IMG/VR virus record: IMGVR_UViG_3300005613_000216
Span: 1 to 35,329 of that record
DNA from: a virus
Length of the DNA stretch: 35,329 nt
Strand: one strand, 5' to 3'
The position numbers and the translations under genes are program-made. The notes below the pieces were generated by a model. It worked only from the letters and a program-made list of their open reading frames with translations, searched no databases and was not told the DNA's origin. Positions 9,647 to 19,202 of the stretch are shown in pieces (position 1 is the stretch's first letter; each line of letters starts with the position of its first letter).

Positions 9647-10110
9647 TGGCAGCTAATCTTACAACAAATATTTATGGAAAAATACAGGGAAGATATAACA
9701 TCCAACCTGTAAGAAGCCAGAAGCAGGAAATCTATGGACTCCAGTATCCATTGGGTTCACAGGCTAATGGGGGCATATTTTCTAAGTCTTCTGGAATAAA
9801 CATGATAAAAAACTCAGTTGAGCAGCTACTTCTAACTGAGCGAGGTGAGAGGGTAATGCTACCTAATTACGGGTGTAATCTTAGGAGATACTTATTTCAA
9901 CCATTAGACGAATCCACCTTCCAAGGAATTAGAAACGAAATAGAAACATCATTTAGAAACTACATTGTGGGAGCAAGAATCGCCAAGCTTGCTGTGTTCC
10001 CTACAGGAGATGCTGGCCCAGCAGGGGGCAACTCCTTACAGGTCATTCTCACATTAAAGTTGAACAAGTCTGACTTGGAAGTATTTGATGTCGGAGTCAC
10101 TATATCATGA
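9646..10110 (+). CDS. gp25: Baseplate wedge protein, T4 gp25 / GPW family
   Basis: 154 residues (T4 gp25 is 132). The family signature is clear: a helix NMIKNSVEQLLLTERGERVM, then LPNYGCNLRRYLFQPLDEST, then a helix with R-N-E-I-E-T-S-F-R-N-Y and the closing strands LAVFP and LQVILTLKLN. The ERGER segment corresponds to the conserved E-[PR]-R core of gp25-type sheath initiators. In contractile tails this protein starts sheath polymerisation and binds gp6 and gp7-like wedges. It begins at a TAATG overlap and ends in an ATGA overlap with the gp6-like gene, the usual pairing of these two genes. Nothing unusual apart from a slightly longer N-terminus. Confidence 0.92.
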   Translation: MAANLTTNIYGKIQGRYNIQPVRSQKQEIYGLQYPLGSQANGGIFSKSSGINMIKNSVEQLLLTERGERVMLPNYGCNLRRYLFQPLDESTFQGIRNEIETSFRNYIVGARIAKLAVFPTGDAGPAGGNSLQVILTLKLNKSDLEVFDVGVTIS

Positions 10111-11690
10111 ATTTTTCTGGAACAATAAGTTCAGACTTTATGAAGCTGGCTACAATACCAGTTTCTAAGCGTCCATCCTTTATTAATTTTGCAGCTACAG
10201 ACTTTACCACCTTGCGTCAATCATTGATTGATTACGCCAAAACGGTATATCCAAACGATTATAAGTATTTTGTGGAATCAGATTTAGGTCTAATGTTCCT
10301 TGAGCTTACAGCTTACATGGGCGCGGTGATGTCTATGAAGGCAGATATGTTGGCTAATGAAAACTTCTTGGCGACCGCGAAACAGAGATCAAGTGTAAAG
10401 AAGCTGCTTGAGCTTATTGGTATTAGCATGAAAGGTCCTCTCTCAGCAGCGTGCGATGCTAAGATAACTTTTCCAGAGTCCATGAATAATACCAGTATAA
10501 CCCCGCAAAATAGAAATATAAACATAGCTTCTCCACAGGACGGTGGTAATTTAAGTTATACTTTATATAAAGTTGTAAATGGGGTAGCTGATACTGTTAA
10601 TAAAACAGGATCAATTAGGTTATTTGATTTGGAGTCCGATGATGGTGGGGGCACTGTGTTTACAAACTTTGTGTTACAGGAGGGGGCTTTAGTTAGTGAA
10701 TCTGGCGAGTTCGCTGCTACAGAAGGGGTCAAGACAATTCAACTTAGCCAAGGGCCTGTTGTTGAGGGTAGTGTCATGGTTTATGTCACTAGCCCTAATC
10801 CCGCAACGGAGGGAGCTTACTCAGAGGTTGAGAATGTTTACTTTGCTTCAGGCTCTTCAGACAAGATATTTGAAGTTCTTTATGACGAAGAGTATAACGC
10901 CACTGTAGTCTTTGGTGATGGATCAGTGGGCGTATCTCCAGAGGATACAGCCTCTTTTAGAGTCGAGTACCGAGTGGGTGGAGGAACCAGAGGCAATATT
11001 GCAAAGGACGTTATAAATGCTTCTATTCAAGTTAGGAAGGGGGCTGATTTTATAAATGGTACTGTAACTAATACGAGCAAGGGTACTGGTGGTGCTAACG
11101 CTGAGACTATTGAACACGCAAAAAAGTACGCTCCCCTAAACTTTAGAAGACAAGACCGCTTGGTTACTCTGGAAGATTACTCTGTTTTCGCTAACACTTT
11201 TATCAGCACCTTTGGTACTGTTGGAAAGGCCACAGCGGCCACAAGAAAAGCTTATGCATCTGCTAATGTTGTTGATATTTATGTTCTAGAAAAAGCATCA
11301 GACTTACAGCTTCAACGAGCCACAACAAATTTTAAAACAGGGCTTTTAGCTGCTGTAAATAAGAAAAGAATGGCAACTGATGATGTTGTTATTGTTGATG
11401 GTTTGATTAGAACAATTGACCTTGATGTTACAATATCAATCGACAGGGAAGAAGAGGATGGTCAAGACCAAATTAAAACAAAAGTTAGAGATAAGATTCT
11501 AAAGTATATGAATGCTGACAATCGTGATTTCGGTCAAGACTTGAATATTGCTGAATTGAACAGGCAAATATTTGAGGTCGATGAGGTTAGATTTTCTACG
11601 ATAGACAGTTTGGATCAGGATGTCACAATTGATTTTAATGAAATTATTCAGTTGAATAATCTCACAATCTCAGTAACCTTGTTAGACTGA
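10107..11690 (+). CDS. gp6: Baseplate wedge protein, T4 gp6-like (baseplate J family)
   Basis: 527 residues (T4 gp6 about 660). The N-terminal domain has RPSFINFAATDFTTLRQSLI, DLGLMFLELTAYMGAVMS and a following helix with L-A-N-E-N-F-L-A-T-A, all typical of gp6/gpJ wedge proteins. The middle is the beta domain with a V-F-G-D-G motif near residue 270 and VEYRVGGGTRGNIAKDVI. The third part begins NFRRQDRLVTLEDYSVFANT, the conserved start of the J C-terminal domain. It forms the iris ring linking the wedges in a T4-type baseplate. It is translationally coupled on both sides (ATGA upstream, TGATG downstream). Confidence 0.92.
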   Translation: MNFSGTISSDFMKLATIPVSKRPSFINFAATDFTTLRQSLIDYAKTVYPNDYKYFVESDLGLMFLELTAYMGAVMSMKADMLANENFLATAKQRSSVKKLLELIGISMKGPLSAACDAKITFPESMNNTSITPQNRNINIASPQDGGNLSYTLYKVVNGVADTVNKTGSIRLFDLESDDGGGTVFTNFVLQEGALVSESGEFAATEGVKTIQLSQGPVVEGSVMVYVTSPNPATEGAYSEVENVYFASGSSDKIFEVLYDEEYNATVVFGDGSVGVSPEDTASFRVEYRVGGGTRGNIAKDVINASIQVRKGADFINGTVTNTSKGTGGANAETIEHAKKYAPLNFRRQDRLVTLEDYSVFANTFISTFGTVGKATAATRKAYASANVVDIYVLEKASDLQLQRATTNFKTGLLAAVNKKRMATDDVVIVDGLIRTIDLDVTISIDREEEDGQDQIKTKVRDKILKYMNADNRDFGQDLNIAELNRQIFEVDEVRFSTIDSLDQDVTIDFNEIIQLNNLTISVTLLD

Positions 11691-14600
11691 TGGGAGTTAA
11701 TAAGTATACACCAAAATCTAGAAACTACTACAAAACAAATTTTGTAGAGTTACTTGAATTAATTACTCCTGAATTATACAAGGAGAAAGATCTAGATCTT
11801 AGTGGCACTGAACTAAACCCTGTTTCGGACTTAATCAATAAACACTTATCACTAGCAAATAATATCTCTGATGTAATCTCTTTGTCTGGAGTTACTGATA
11901 CACAAACAAGTTCTTTAGGAAATATAAACGGTATAGCCCAATACTTTGTAAAGCAGAACGAGCTTACAAAGATTAATCCCTTTTTGCTTGAGTCTAAAAT
12001 CCTTTTACCTCTTGGAACCTCATTAGCGGATTATGATACCAGTGGGCAATTCAATACTTACTTATCAGGCACACTGCTGCCTTTGATAGTTCCTGCGTCC
12101 CAAACGCAGCCAGGCTCCCTAGAAGCAAACATTACCACATTGTCAGCGTTAACTGATAACGCAGACGCTAGTTCGGTTCACAACTACCTTGTAGATACAC
12201 TAGGGTGGTTTTACTTCCTAAACACTTCGGCTGACGGTGGGTTAGATTACTCGCCTTCAAGCTATGTCTTGTCTTCGCTGAACTCCTTGTATGTTGGAAA
12301 CACCCTGGAGACAGTTGATGGTATACGAGGACTAACTGAGTATCTTTGGAGAAACAACGAAACCTGCTCCTTCGGGTCTTACTTACCCAGCAATTTTGTT
12401 TCTGGTGCTGCTGATGCCATTCTAGACGCAAGTGATGGTGTGGTTGCAACGTATACAAGTGGAACACAGAAGTTAGATGCATTACAGACTTTGGTTGATA
12501 TTGTTTACTCACCCCTGTACATCGACCAAAGGGACTACACTGTTCGAGACGCTTTTGATAGCTTTATTGATGCGTCAACGGAATTAGAAGATCTAGTACC
12601 AAAAGGTCCGCACAGAAAGTTCACAAACTTAATGGGACTTCAGTTTGCCGACATCACAGATCAGATAGAAAACATTGGGCTCATATACGACATAGAGAAT
12701 GTTAAAGATGAGCAACTACAATATATTGCGGACTTAGTTGGATTCAAACTCAGAGGTAACTCCCCAGCTAAATGGAGACATCAGCTTCGACTTGCTTTAG
12801 ATCTATACAAAAAATCAGGAACTATCGAAGCAATACAGACTGCTATTAACGCTCTAATTGTTGATTCTGTTTTCGACGTTTCAGGCAAAGTTGAAGAGTT
12901 GTGGGAATCATATATCCCCCATCTTATTTGGTACTCTCTAGGAACAGAATCTCCACTGTTCAAAAATCTTACTACTTGGACTCCAAGCCTAGCAGTACAG
13001 GGTGGAGTCTTCGCTTATAGCACTAGTAGTTTAGAAGAAAACTTAAAGTTAGTTACTGACAGCATTCTATTAGATTTATATAAAGCCTTCCCAGAAAACT
13101 TTTTGTTCCACGGGGAACCTTTTCCAGTTCCAGAGTTCTTTGAACTTGATAATGAGGGATGTGAAGTAAAGAGGTATACAATCGTGGGTGATCCCGTCAT
13201 GAGGGGATTCCATATTCACAGACCCACTGATGAGGGCTTCCAAGCATTTAAACAAGATGCCAAACTATTTGGAGAAAGTAAAGCCTGGGATGCCGCGTAT
13301 TCTTTTGGTCCTTTAGGAGAGGGTGTCTACATGGCAGGTGAATCTCACCCCAAAACAGGTGAGCGCCCAGTCTATCTTAAATTCTCTGGTGATGTAGAAT
13401 TCTTGTTCAACTATCGTGGAAAGTTTAACTATCCAATTCCACCATTTGAAGAAGTAAAATATTACAGGGACAGCACCGTCACCAAACCCATGGTGGACCT
13501 TTTGGTTGAGCGGTTGAAGTGTTTTAAAGTTAAAGACTTTTTTGCGAACGAAGTGGGTAACTTCATAGTCAGCAGCGCAGTTACAGATGAATCGGATCTT
13601 GGAGCCTTGAATGAATTTTTGATGTTCTTCAGCGCAACCCAAACTCCTTCAAACTTCAACGACGTAATGCTGAGTATTTCTGACTACGAGAAAAACTTGC
13701 TAAGTCTGTGGAATGGTAAATCCTCTCACCTATTCATAAACTTTAACGACACCGATTTTGATTTCTCCAAGACCACACTTGAAGGTGATGGTAAGTATGC
13801 TCTGTATGAGGCGTCCAGGGTTGCTAGGGAGTTTTCTCCAGCCCACGCCATAACCAGAGTTAACCTTACTTCCAGCGCAGAAGAATTCTTTGACATGTCC
13901 AGCACTAAGTATGAATACTTGGGTTTAGATCATGACGATACAAGAGCTGGATACACCTCTGCGGCTATCTTTGGAAACTTTGAGTTTAGCGGTGCCGCAA
14001 TGTCGTTTGCTACTGGTGGTGGAGATGATGGGCGCGGATCCGATGGAGGTCGTGGAGGATTAAATACATTCAAGAGAGCAGACGCTAATGATTTCTCGGA
14101 TGCCCTAATATCAGGAACAGCGGTTATTACTGATCATGGCAGTGTGGCTCGAAGGGCGATGCGTAGGCGCAACCTGAAGTACCTGCTACCCCACGAAGGG
14201 TATTACGACAGGACGGGCTTCAATGGCCCTGTGAGCTACGATGCTTCGACGCTTGAGGAATCTATGCCTTCGTCCCTAGGTGAGCTTGCGCTGGGTTATG
14301 TGGCGTCTGCGGGCAAGTTCCATCCTGTGGACGATCCTGTAGATCCAACAGGCGTTTGGGACGAGTGCGAGAGCCTGAACTCATCTAGAACTTTTTCGGG
14401 AATAGACACAAGCACTACGTTCCCATACCGAGGTTTGTCTGCTCTAGGATCAAACGCCAAGATGCCAGAAGTAGCTTCTGCTACTGCAAGGTACGTTGAT
14501 AGAGGACAACTGCCTGAGATTTACAACACCATGCATGAGCTTTATGAAGCTAAAGCTTTTGACAATGGAATTCAAATTCTATCATCCACATCAGCTTACG

Positions 14601-16060
14601 ACTCTGATTCTTATTGGAAGAACAACGCTCAGAGTCTAGCAAACGAAGCAATAGCTAGTGGCTTTGTCTTGAATTCATTTGCTGACTATGAAAACTTCAG
14701 CTTCGGGCTAGGACTACATAAACTACACCGAGACTACTGTAAGTATTTTGCCAAACACGAACTTGGTCTAAATGAGATAGAGAAGACTGGGGGTAACATC
14801 TTTGGTCAAGTTTACGGGCTTGGACTCTTTAACTGTGACATGAAGTTAGACGGTTCTGCTGTGAGCAATCTGGTGGCTTCTAGCATCGCTTCAGCCAGCG
14901 CCATTAATACAGTTAGCGTGTGGAAGGAAGATGGGGACGGGACCTTCATCGCGAGTGATTCAGGGGATAGTGTGATTCCTCTATCAGGAAGCTTTGTTTC
15001 TGGAAATGTTAACAATGCCGAGTACAGGAACCCTGCTATCCTGAGCGGTATCGAGTTCTGCGATATCTCAGGTGCTCCATCGGCTAACGAATTTAGAATT
15101 TTTGATTTAGATCCAAACTTTAGAGTTCCTGGCCTAGAAAACTATTTGATAGAAAACAGAGTCATCAAATGTAAGTCCTTAGGTGGACTGCCTAGAATGC
15201 GATTTGATCTATCGTCCTACGGTGACAGAAGAAACTACTTCATTAAGGATCACAAGTTTAGTCTAAAGGTTAAGTCTCTGATTGCGGAGGAAGACACAGC
15301 TACGCTGGGAGGAGGCAAGCTTGGAGTGTGGATTCACACTCAGCCAGTAAGCGGATTGATGTGGAACTGGACACCAAACCACAAGTGGGAGCCTCTACGG
15401 GAAACTGATATATCAATAAACACTGTAGTAAATACTCTATCCCATATTTACAAATTTGATACTAAGCTTCCTGATCCTAATGATCAAATAAACTGTATAG
15501 GTAACTTAACTGAAACAGGAACAGTTATAAATGATGTTTCCTTGAACAACATCAAGGCTTCCTACTTTGAAGACTTTGTTGTAGATTTTGATACTAGAAA
15601 CTTTACTGACCAGAACAACTCTGAGTATCTAGATATCATCCCTATACAGAATCCCGAATATAAAATTACTGAACAAGTTCATAGGGATGATACTAATTAT
15701 ATTGTTGAAATCTTCTTTATTCCAACAAAAAATGAAAAAAAATACTTACTCATTGATTCAATCGAGCTTCAAGATCTAACTCAAAGAGATAACGCTGGAA
15801 TTGGAACGGGCTACGGTGTAGAGACTAGTGGAGTTCCCTTACGCCCATTTGTAAAAGAAAATAAATTAGAACTATCAAAAGACCAACTTCGGGATGTTTT
15901 AAAGTTCTATAATGGGTTAATAGGCCAAGGCGTTGGACAATATGCTACGACTATTGCTTCTAGAGATGCTACGATTACATCAGGAACTCTAGAGGTTAGT
16001 GGAGGAAGTAGATTGAACTACAGAGTTCATCCTGAATGGGATGGCGCTATTAGAGTCTAG
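11690..16060 (+). CDS. Very large baseplate wedge protein, T4 gp7-like with P2 gpI-like segment
   Basis: 1456 residues (T4 gp7 is 1032). Residues about 330-430 carry the gpI-type core: LQYIADLVGFKLRGNSPAKW, RHQLRLALDLYKKSGTIEAI, then an E-x-W-x-S-Y-x-P-H ending. Next to gp25- and gp6-like genes this points to the gp7 wedge backbone. Downstream are beta-rich insertions, a Gly/Asp/Arg-rich linker near residue 773-790 (GGGDDGRGSDGGRG), an Arg-rich patch (ARRAMRRRNLKYLLPHEGYY) near 820, and a long C-terminal beta region. In T4, gp7 folds around the gp6 dimer and holds peripheral proteins. The added domains may anchor the fibres encoded next. Base composition in 14140-14400 is clearly richer in G+C than the flanks. 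The wedge role is well supported, the added domains are not identified. Confidence 0.75.
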   Translation: MGVNKYTPKSRNYYKTNFVELLELITPELYKEKDLDLSGTELNPVSDLINKHLSLANNISDVISLSGVTDTQTSSLGNINGIAQYFVKQNELTKINPFLLESKILLPLGTSLADYDTSGQFNTYLSGTLLPLIVPASQTQPGSLEANITTLSALTDNADASSVHNYLVDTLGWFYFLNTSADGGLDYSPSSYVLSSLNSLYVGNTLETVDGIRGLTEYLWRNNETCSFGSYLPSNFVSGAADAILDASDGVVATYTSGTQKLDALQTLVDIVYSPLYIDQRDYTVRDAFDSFIDASTELEDLVPKGPHRKFTNLMGLQFADITDQIENIGLIYDIENVKDEQLQYIADLVGFKLRGNSPAKWRHQLRLALDLYKKSGTIEAIQTAINALIVDSVFDVSGKVEELWESYIPHLIWYSLGTESPLFKNLTTWTPSLAVQGGVFAYSTSSLEENLKLVTDSILLDLYKAFPENFLFHGEPFPVPEFFELDNEGCEVKRYTIVGDPVMRGFHIHRPTDEGFQAFKQDAKLFGESKAWDAAYSFGPLGEGVYMAGESHPKTGERPVYLKFSGDVEFLFNYRGKFNYPIPPFEEVKYYRDSTVTKPMVDLLVERLKCFKVKDFFANEVGNFIVSSAVTDESDLGALNEFLMFFSATQTPSNFNDVMLSISDYEKNLLSLWNGKSSHLFINFNDTDFDFSKTTLEGDGKYALYEASRVAREFSPAHAITRVNLTSSAEEFFDMSSTKYEYLGLDHDDTRAGYTSAAIFGNFEFSGAAMSFATGGGDDGRGSDGGRGGLNTFKRADANDFSDALISGTAVITDHGSVARRAMRRRNLKYLLPHEGYYDRTGFNGPVSYDASTLEESMPSSLGELALGYVASAGKFHPVDDPVDPTGVWDECESLNSSRTFSGIDTSTTFPYRGLSALGSNAKMPEVASATARYVDRGQLPEIYNTMHELYEAKAFDNGIQILSSTSAYDSDSYWKNNAQSLANEAIASGFVLNSFADYENFSFGLGLHKLHRDYCKYFAKHELGLNEIEKTGGNIFGQVYGLGLFNCDMKLDGSAVSNLVASSIASASAINTVSVWKEDGDGTFIASDSGDSVIPLSGSFVSGNVNNAEYRNPAILSGIEFCDISGAPSANEFRIFDLDPNFRVPGLENYLIENRVIKCKSLGGLPRMRFDLSSYGDRRNYFIKDHKFSLKVKSLIAEEDTATLGGGKLGVWIHTQPVSGLMWNWTPNHKWEPLRETDISINTVVNTLSHIYKFDTKLPDPNDQINCIGNLTETGTVINDVSLNNIKASYFEDFVVDFDTRNFTDQNNSEYLDIIPIQNPEYKITEQVHRDDTNYIVEIFFIPTKNEKKYLLIDSIELQDLTQRDNAGIGTGYGVETSGVPLRPFVKENKLELSKDQLRDVLKFYNGLIGQGVGQYATTIASRDATITSGTLEVSGGSRLNYRVHPEWDGAIRV

Positions 16061-16115
16061 ATATCATGAGAAAAAAACCATTTAAAAAAATAATGTTCTC
16101 AATAAGAAGACTCTT

Positions 16116-16122
16116 AAGGAGG
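16116..16122 (+). promoter_or_regulatory. Strong Shine-Dalgarno that decides the start at 16132
   Basis: AAGGAGG lies 9 bases before the ATG at 16132. The frame is open further upstream to an ATG at 16066, but that codon has no purine-rich site before it. The 22 extra residues (M-R-K-K-P-F-K-K...) would be an isolated basic peptide ahead of a normal-looking N-terminus. I therefore place the start at 16132. It is one of the best ribosome sites in a window where most genes rely on overlapping stop/start codons. Confidence 0.8.
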
Positions 16123-16131
16123 ATCAAAAGA

Positions 16132-18093
16132 ATGCCAACTAATCAATACATTTCTATATTTATTAATAGGCCCGTAGGGGCTGTTCCTGGTGGTGGCGGC
16201 GATCCTGGTGGTGGTGAACCTTTGGCGGATAACCCTGCTAGTGGTATTGAAATAGGAGTAAATGTTTCTCCATTCTATTCCTTCCAACCTAGCCACAAGA
16301 TGCGTAAGGACATTTTCCACATTTGTCAAGATAGTTGGAGAACGCCCACTGCTGCTGACATTGCTTCTTTTAACTACTTTTCCACTACTGGTACTCTTAC
16401 TTCTCAAGATAGCAACGGTTATCCCACAGGCTATGGAACCGCCGCTTCTGCTGGAGCGGTTTTGCTTGATGGTAACAATGGTACAGCCCCAACAGGAACT
16501 TATGTAGTTGAATTCGATGCTGTTGGATCTGTGTCAGGTGCTGTCCAGGTCTGGGAAGGCAGTATAAAGACTCTAACTTACCTTGATACTCTTGGTAATG
16601 GTAATGTAAGAGTAACTTTCAACTATACAGGCGGAACTGTATTAGTGCTCGTTGGTCCTGATGTGTATGTAAGCAAGATCAAAATGTATGAAAATACGTT
16701 TGTGAATGACGATCTTGACACTGAGCCTTGGCAACAAGCCTTCTTAGATGATCTTAGTGGGTTCTCATACATTAGATACCTAGACTGGATTCATACCAAT
16801 AACTCTGTAGAAGATACTTCGGTCAACCTAAACCCTGTTGATTACTTTAGCCATTCTAAGGTTACAAAGTCTTTGCCTATTGAATGGATGGTAGATCTAG
16901 CCAACCGTACTAATACAGATATGTGGATACCTATTCCACACTTGGCAGAGCAAGACCTTATTACTTATTGGGTAGACTACATCCGTGACAACCTAAACCC
17001 AGGTCTAAAACTATACCTTGAATGGTCTAATGAAACTTGGAACACTTTGTTTACTCAAGCAAGTTATATTATTAATCAGGCATCTAACCCTGACATTGCT
17101 GCTCTAACTGCGGACGCTTTTACGGGTAGACTCTACTTCCACGGTCAAAAGTCAGCAGAAATGTTTAAGTGGGCTTATGACTCCTACATTGCTGGAGGTA
17201 GGTCTACTGATGAGATCGTTCGTGTTGTAGCGGGCCAGCAAGTAAATACTTTCATTGCAGAGAAAAACCTAGACGGTGCTTGCTACTTCGGAGCCTCTGC
17301 GTTCGGAGGGGTTGGTGGAGATTTAGCAACTACCGCAGTAAACCTTGAAACCTCCACTGTGGTCGATCTTGTTGCTATTGGTGGTTATGTATACTACAGT
17401 GCAAGCTACGACGATACTCTTCCAGTAATCTTCTCTGGTGATTGGAACCCAGGAACGGGCTCTATGCCTGGTGCTGATACCTCTGGTGTATTTTATAATG
17501 TTACCGCTGATGGTACTGTTGGGGGTTATAATTTCTCTGCCAACCACATTATCGTAGCCGCTCAAGCTTCTGGTTTCGCTTTCGGTGATCCTTCTGAAGA
17601 AACTTACACTAACTGGACAGATGCTAGTACTTGGTATCAGGCCTCTGGAAGTATTCCGAACACTATGACTGGTAATGATGCTGCTGTTAGTGCTTTGATT
17701 AGTATTATGAATAATGATGTTCAGGATAGAATTTCAGACTTCAATACTCATGATTCTGTAATCTCCCCAAGAGGTATAAAGATAAGTATTTATGAGGGTG
17801 GTTCTCACTTGACACCTTCAAAGGCTGATGTTCCTGGAGCTGCTGGAAGTCCTGAAACTGATCCAGAGCTTCGTATTCTACAACTGACTTCTAGTTCTGT
17901 TGGAATGGAAAACATTTACAAGGACCTTATTAGTGGATTATCTGCTATAAATGATGAGATAAAGTTTAGCCATTTCGGTATGCACACTCGTTCTACAAAC
18001 ACGGGTCAGTTTGGTTTCTCTGAGGACTTTGGACTAAACTCTGGTAAGCTTGATGCTCTTCATTACTTTATTGAACAATCAGGAAAAGAATAA
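16132..18093 (+). CDS. Tail-associated glycoside hydrolase, clan GH-A-like
   Basis: 653 residues from the ATG with a strong ribosome site. A 14-residue start is followed by a flexible linker (GAVPGGGGDPGGGEP), then a beta domain (about 45-190), then a TIM-barrel-like catalytic part from about 200. Catalytic signatures are LKLYLEWSNETWN with Asn300-Glu301, the Asn-Glu acid/base pair of clan GH-A, and GIKISIYEGGSH with Glu555 as candidate nucleophile. Supporting family motifs are YIRYLDWIHTNNS and VRVVAGQQVN. A fibre-type module of about 70 residues seems inserted near 430-500 between the two glutamates. It is followed by TAATG coupling to fibre-type genes. The likely role is a virion depolymerase cutting a host-surface or environmental polysaccharide; the exact family and substrate cannot be told. 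A catalytically dead binding protein is less likely because both Glu motifs are intact. Confidence 0.7.
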   Translation: MPTNQYISIFINRPVGAVPGGGGDPGGGEPLADNPASGIEIGVNVSPFYSFQPSHKMRKDIFHICQDSWRTPTAADIASFNYFSTTGTLTSQDSNGYPTGYGTAASAGAVLLDGNNGTAPTGTYVVEFDAVGSVSGAVQVWEGSIKTLTYLDTLGNGNVRVTFNYTGGTVLVLVGPDVYVSKIKMYENTFVNDDLDTEPWQQAFLDDLSGFSYIRYLDWIHTNNSVEDTSVNLNPVDYFSHSKVTKSLPIEWMVDLANRTNTDMWIPIPHLAEQDLITYWVDYIRDNLNPGLKLYLEWSNETWNTLFTQASYIINQASNPDIAALTADAFTGRLYFHGQKSAEMFKWAYDSYIAGGRSTDEIVRVVAGQQVNTFIAEKNLDGACYFGASAFGGVGGDLATTAVNLETSTVVDLVAIGGYVYYSASYDDTLPVIFSGDWNPGTGSMPGADTSGVFYNVTADGTVGGYNFSANHIIVAAQASGFAFGDPSEETYTNWTDASTWYQASGSIPNTMTGNDAAVSALISIMNNDVQDRISDFNTHDSVISPRGIKISIYEGGSHLTPSKADVPGAAGSPETDPELRILQLTSSSVGMENIYKDLISGLSAINDEIKFSHFGMHTRSTNTGQFGFSEDFGLNSGKLDALHYFIEQSGKE

Positions 18094-19202
18094 TGAGAGG
18101 TGAAGTAGAAATTTGGAAAGGGGGTGAGATGGTCCTTAAGGAGCATAATATGCTCGTTAATGGTGGCGGTGAGCTATTGGCTGACATTATGACAGTATCT
18201 CGTTCGCTCTCTGGGGTCGAGGATCATGCCACTTCATCCATATTAGATGCTTCAAACTACAGAATCAACGCTATCTCTTTTGGAACTGGGCCCGAAGCTT
18301 TTAGTAGAAATGGTCACACTTTTAACAATAATTATTTCTTGTTATACCAAGCTCAGTACGCGGGTGATGTTCAAGCTGGACTCGAAGCTAATGTCACATT
18401 ATTCCCTGAAGATGATCCTGTTGCTGCTACTAAAGTACCATCAGATCCAGGGTTCCCAAAAGCCCCAACTCCAGAGGAGACCTTATTACAAGAAGGATGC
18501 GATATTGCTGGTATAGTCAGTAATTTTATTCCCAGTTCTATATTCCCAGCAAATGGGCAACTTCAAAACTTTTTACCAAGTGCCATAGCGAGCGGTTATT
18601 TAGAGCAAAACTTTCCTATCCTGGCGTCAGGAGCTCTTGGACAAACTATTAGAACGGTGGGAGGATCTATTGTAGGTTGTTTCCCTGATGGAAGTAGTGC
18701 TCCACATGGAACACTAAATAAGCTTGTATTTTATGATCCCCTTAATATTGCTACTTACTCTGAAAAACATACTTCTGTAGGTGGATTTTTTAATGAAGTA
18801 AGTTCCATGGATAGTGGAGGCTTTGTTAACATGGTCATGAGTTCTGTGCCTCATGCTGGTTTAAATTTCAGTGGTGGGGCTAGTGGTTTGTGCTTATCAG
18901 CGGAGGCACCAGCAAATGATTATGAGGGGTTCCCTTTTGTAGAGTATATCGTGTCACTATCAAAAGATGATTGTTTATTTGCAAACGCTTATGGTGGAAT
19001 CACTGATCTTGGATTATGGTCCATTGATATGCAAAAGTCCCTTCAGGCTGGAAATTCCCCTCCTTTTGAGTTTGCTCTAGTAAATAATCCTAGAAAGTAC
19101 AAGTTATTTAGTAGAAAAGGTTTTAGCGTTAACATAGTTGCTGCTGACACAATCTCTGGATACCAAGACTTAACCATTATGTGGAGAATATATTTCCGAT
19201 GA
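18093..19202 (+). CDS. Fibre-type structural protein, paralogue of the next gene
   Basis: 369 residues, starting in a TAATG overlap with the hydrolase. The N-terminus GEVEIWKGGEMVLKEHNMLV is followed by N-G-G-G-E-L-L-A and by YRINAISFGTGPEA. The C-terminus ends in strands with FSVNIVAA and YQDLTIMWRIYF. This pattern (a hairpin, an H-N-x-[LV]-V turn, an I-x-[FY]-G-x-G strand, a closing W-x-[IL]-x-F strand) occurs in phage tail-fibre and receptor-binding proteins. The next gene shows the same order in shorter form. The central 200 residues are Pro/Ser/Gly-rich and look like an inserted loop or domain. It is probably a fibre subunit or adhesin tip next to the hydrolase. No receptor or enzyme motif is visible. 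Confidence 0.55.
   Translation: MRGEVEIWKGGEMVLKEHNMLVNGGGELLADIMTVSRSLSGVEDHATSSILDASNYRINAISFGTGPEAFSRNGHTFNNNYFLLYQAQYAGDVQAGLEANVTLFPEDDPVAATKVPSDPGFPKAPTPEETLLQEGCDIAGIVSNFIPSSIFPANGQLQNFLPSAIASGYLEQNFPILASGALGQTIRTVGGSIVGCFPDGSSAPHGTLNKLVFYDPLNIATYSEKHTSVGGFFNEVSSMDSGGFVNMVMSSVPHAGLNFSGGASGLCLSAEAPANDYEGFPFVEYIVSLSKDDCLFANAYGGITDLGLWSIDMQKSLQAGNSPPFEFALVNNPRKYKLFSRKGFSVNIVAADTISGYQDLTIMWRIYFR

Noticed and set aside
12168-12512. Reverse-strand frames inside the gp7-like gene
   Set aside because: All lie opposite well-supported forward coding sequence, lack ribosome sites and show no recognisable domain.
16066-16131. In-frame upstream extension of the glycosidase (22 basic residues)
   Set aside because: The first ATG has no ribosome site while AAGGAGG stands before the ATG at 16132. 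A signal or basic anchor peptide is not expected on a virion protein.
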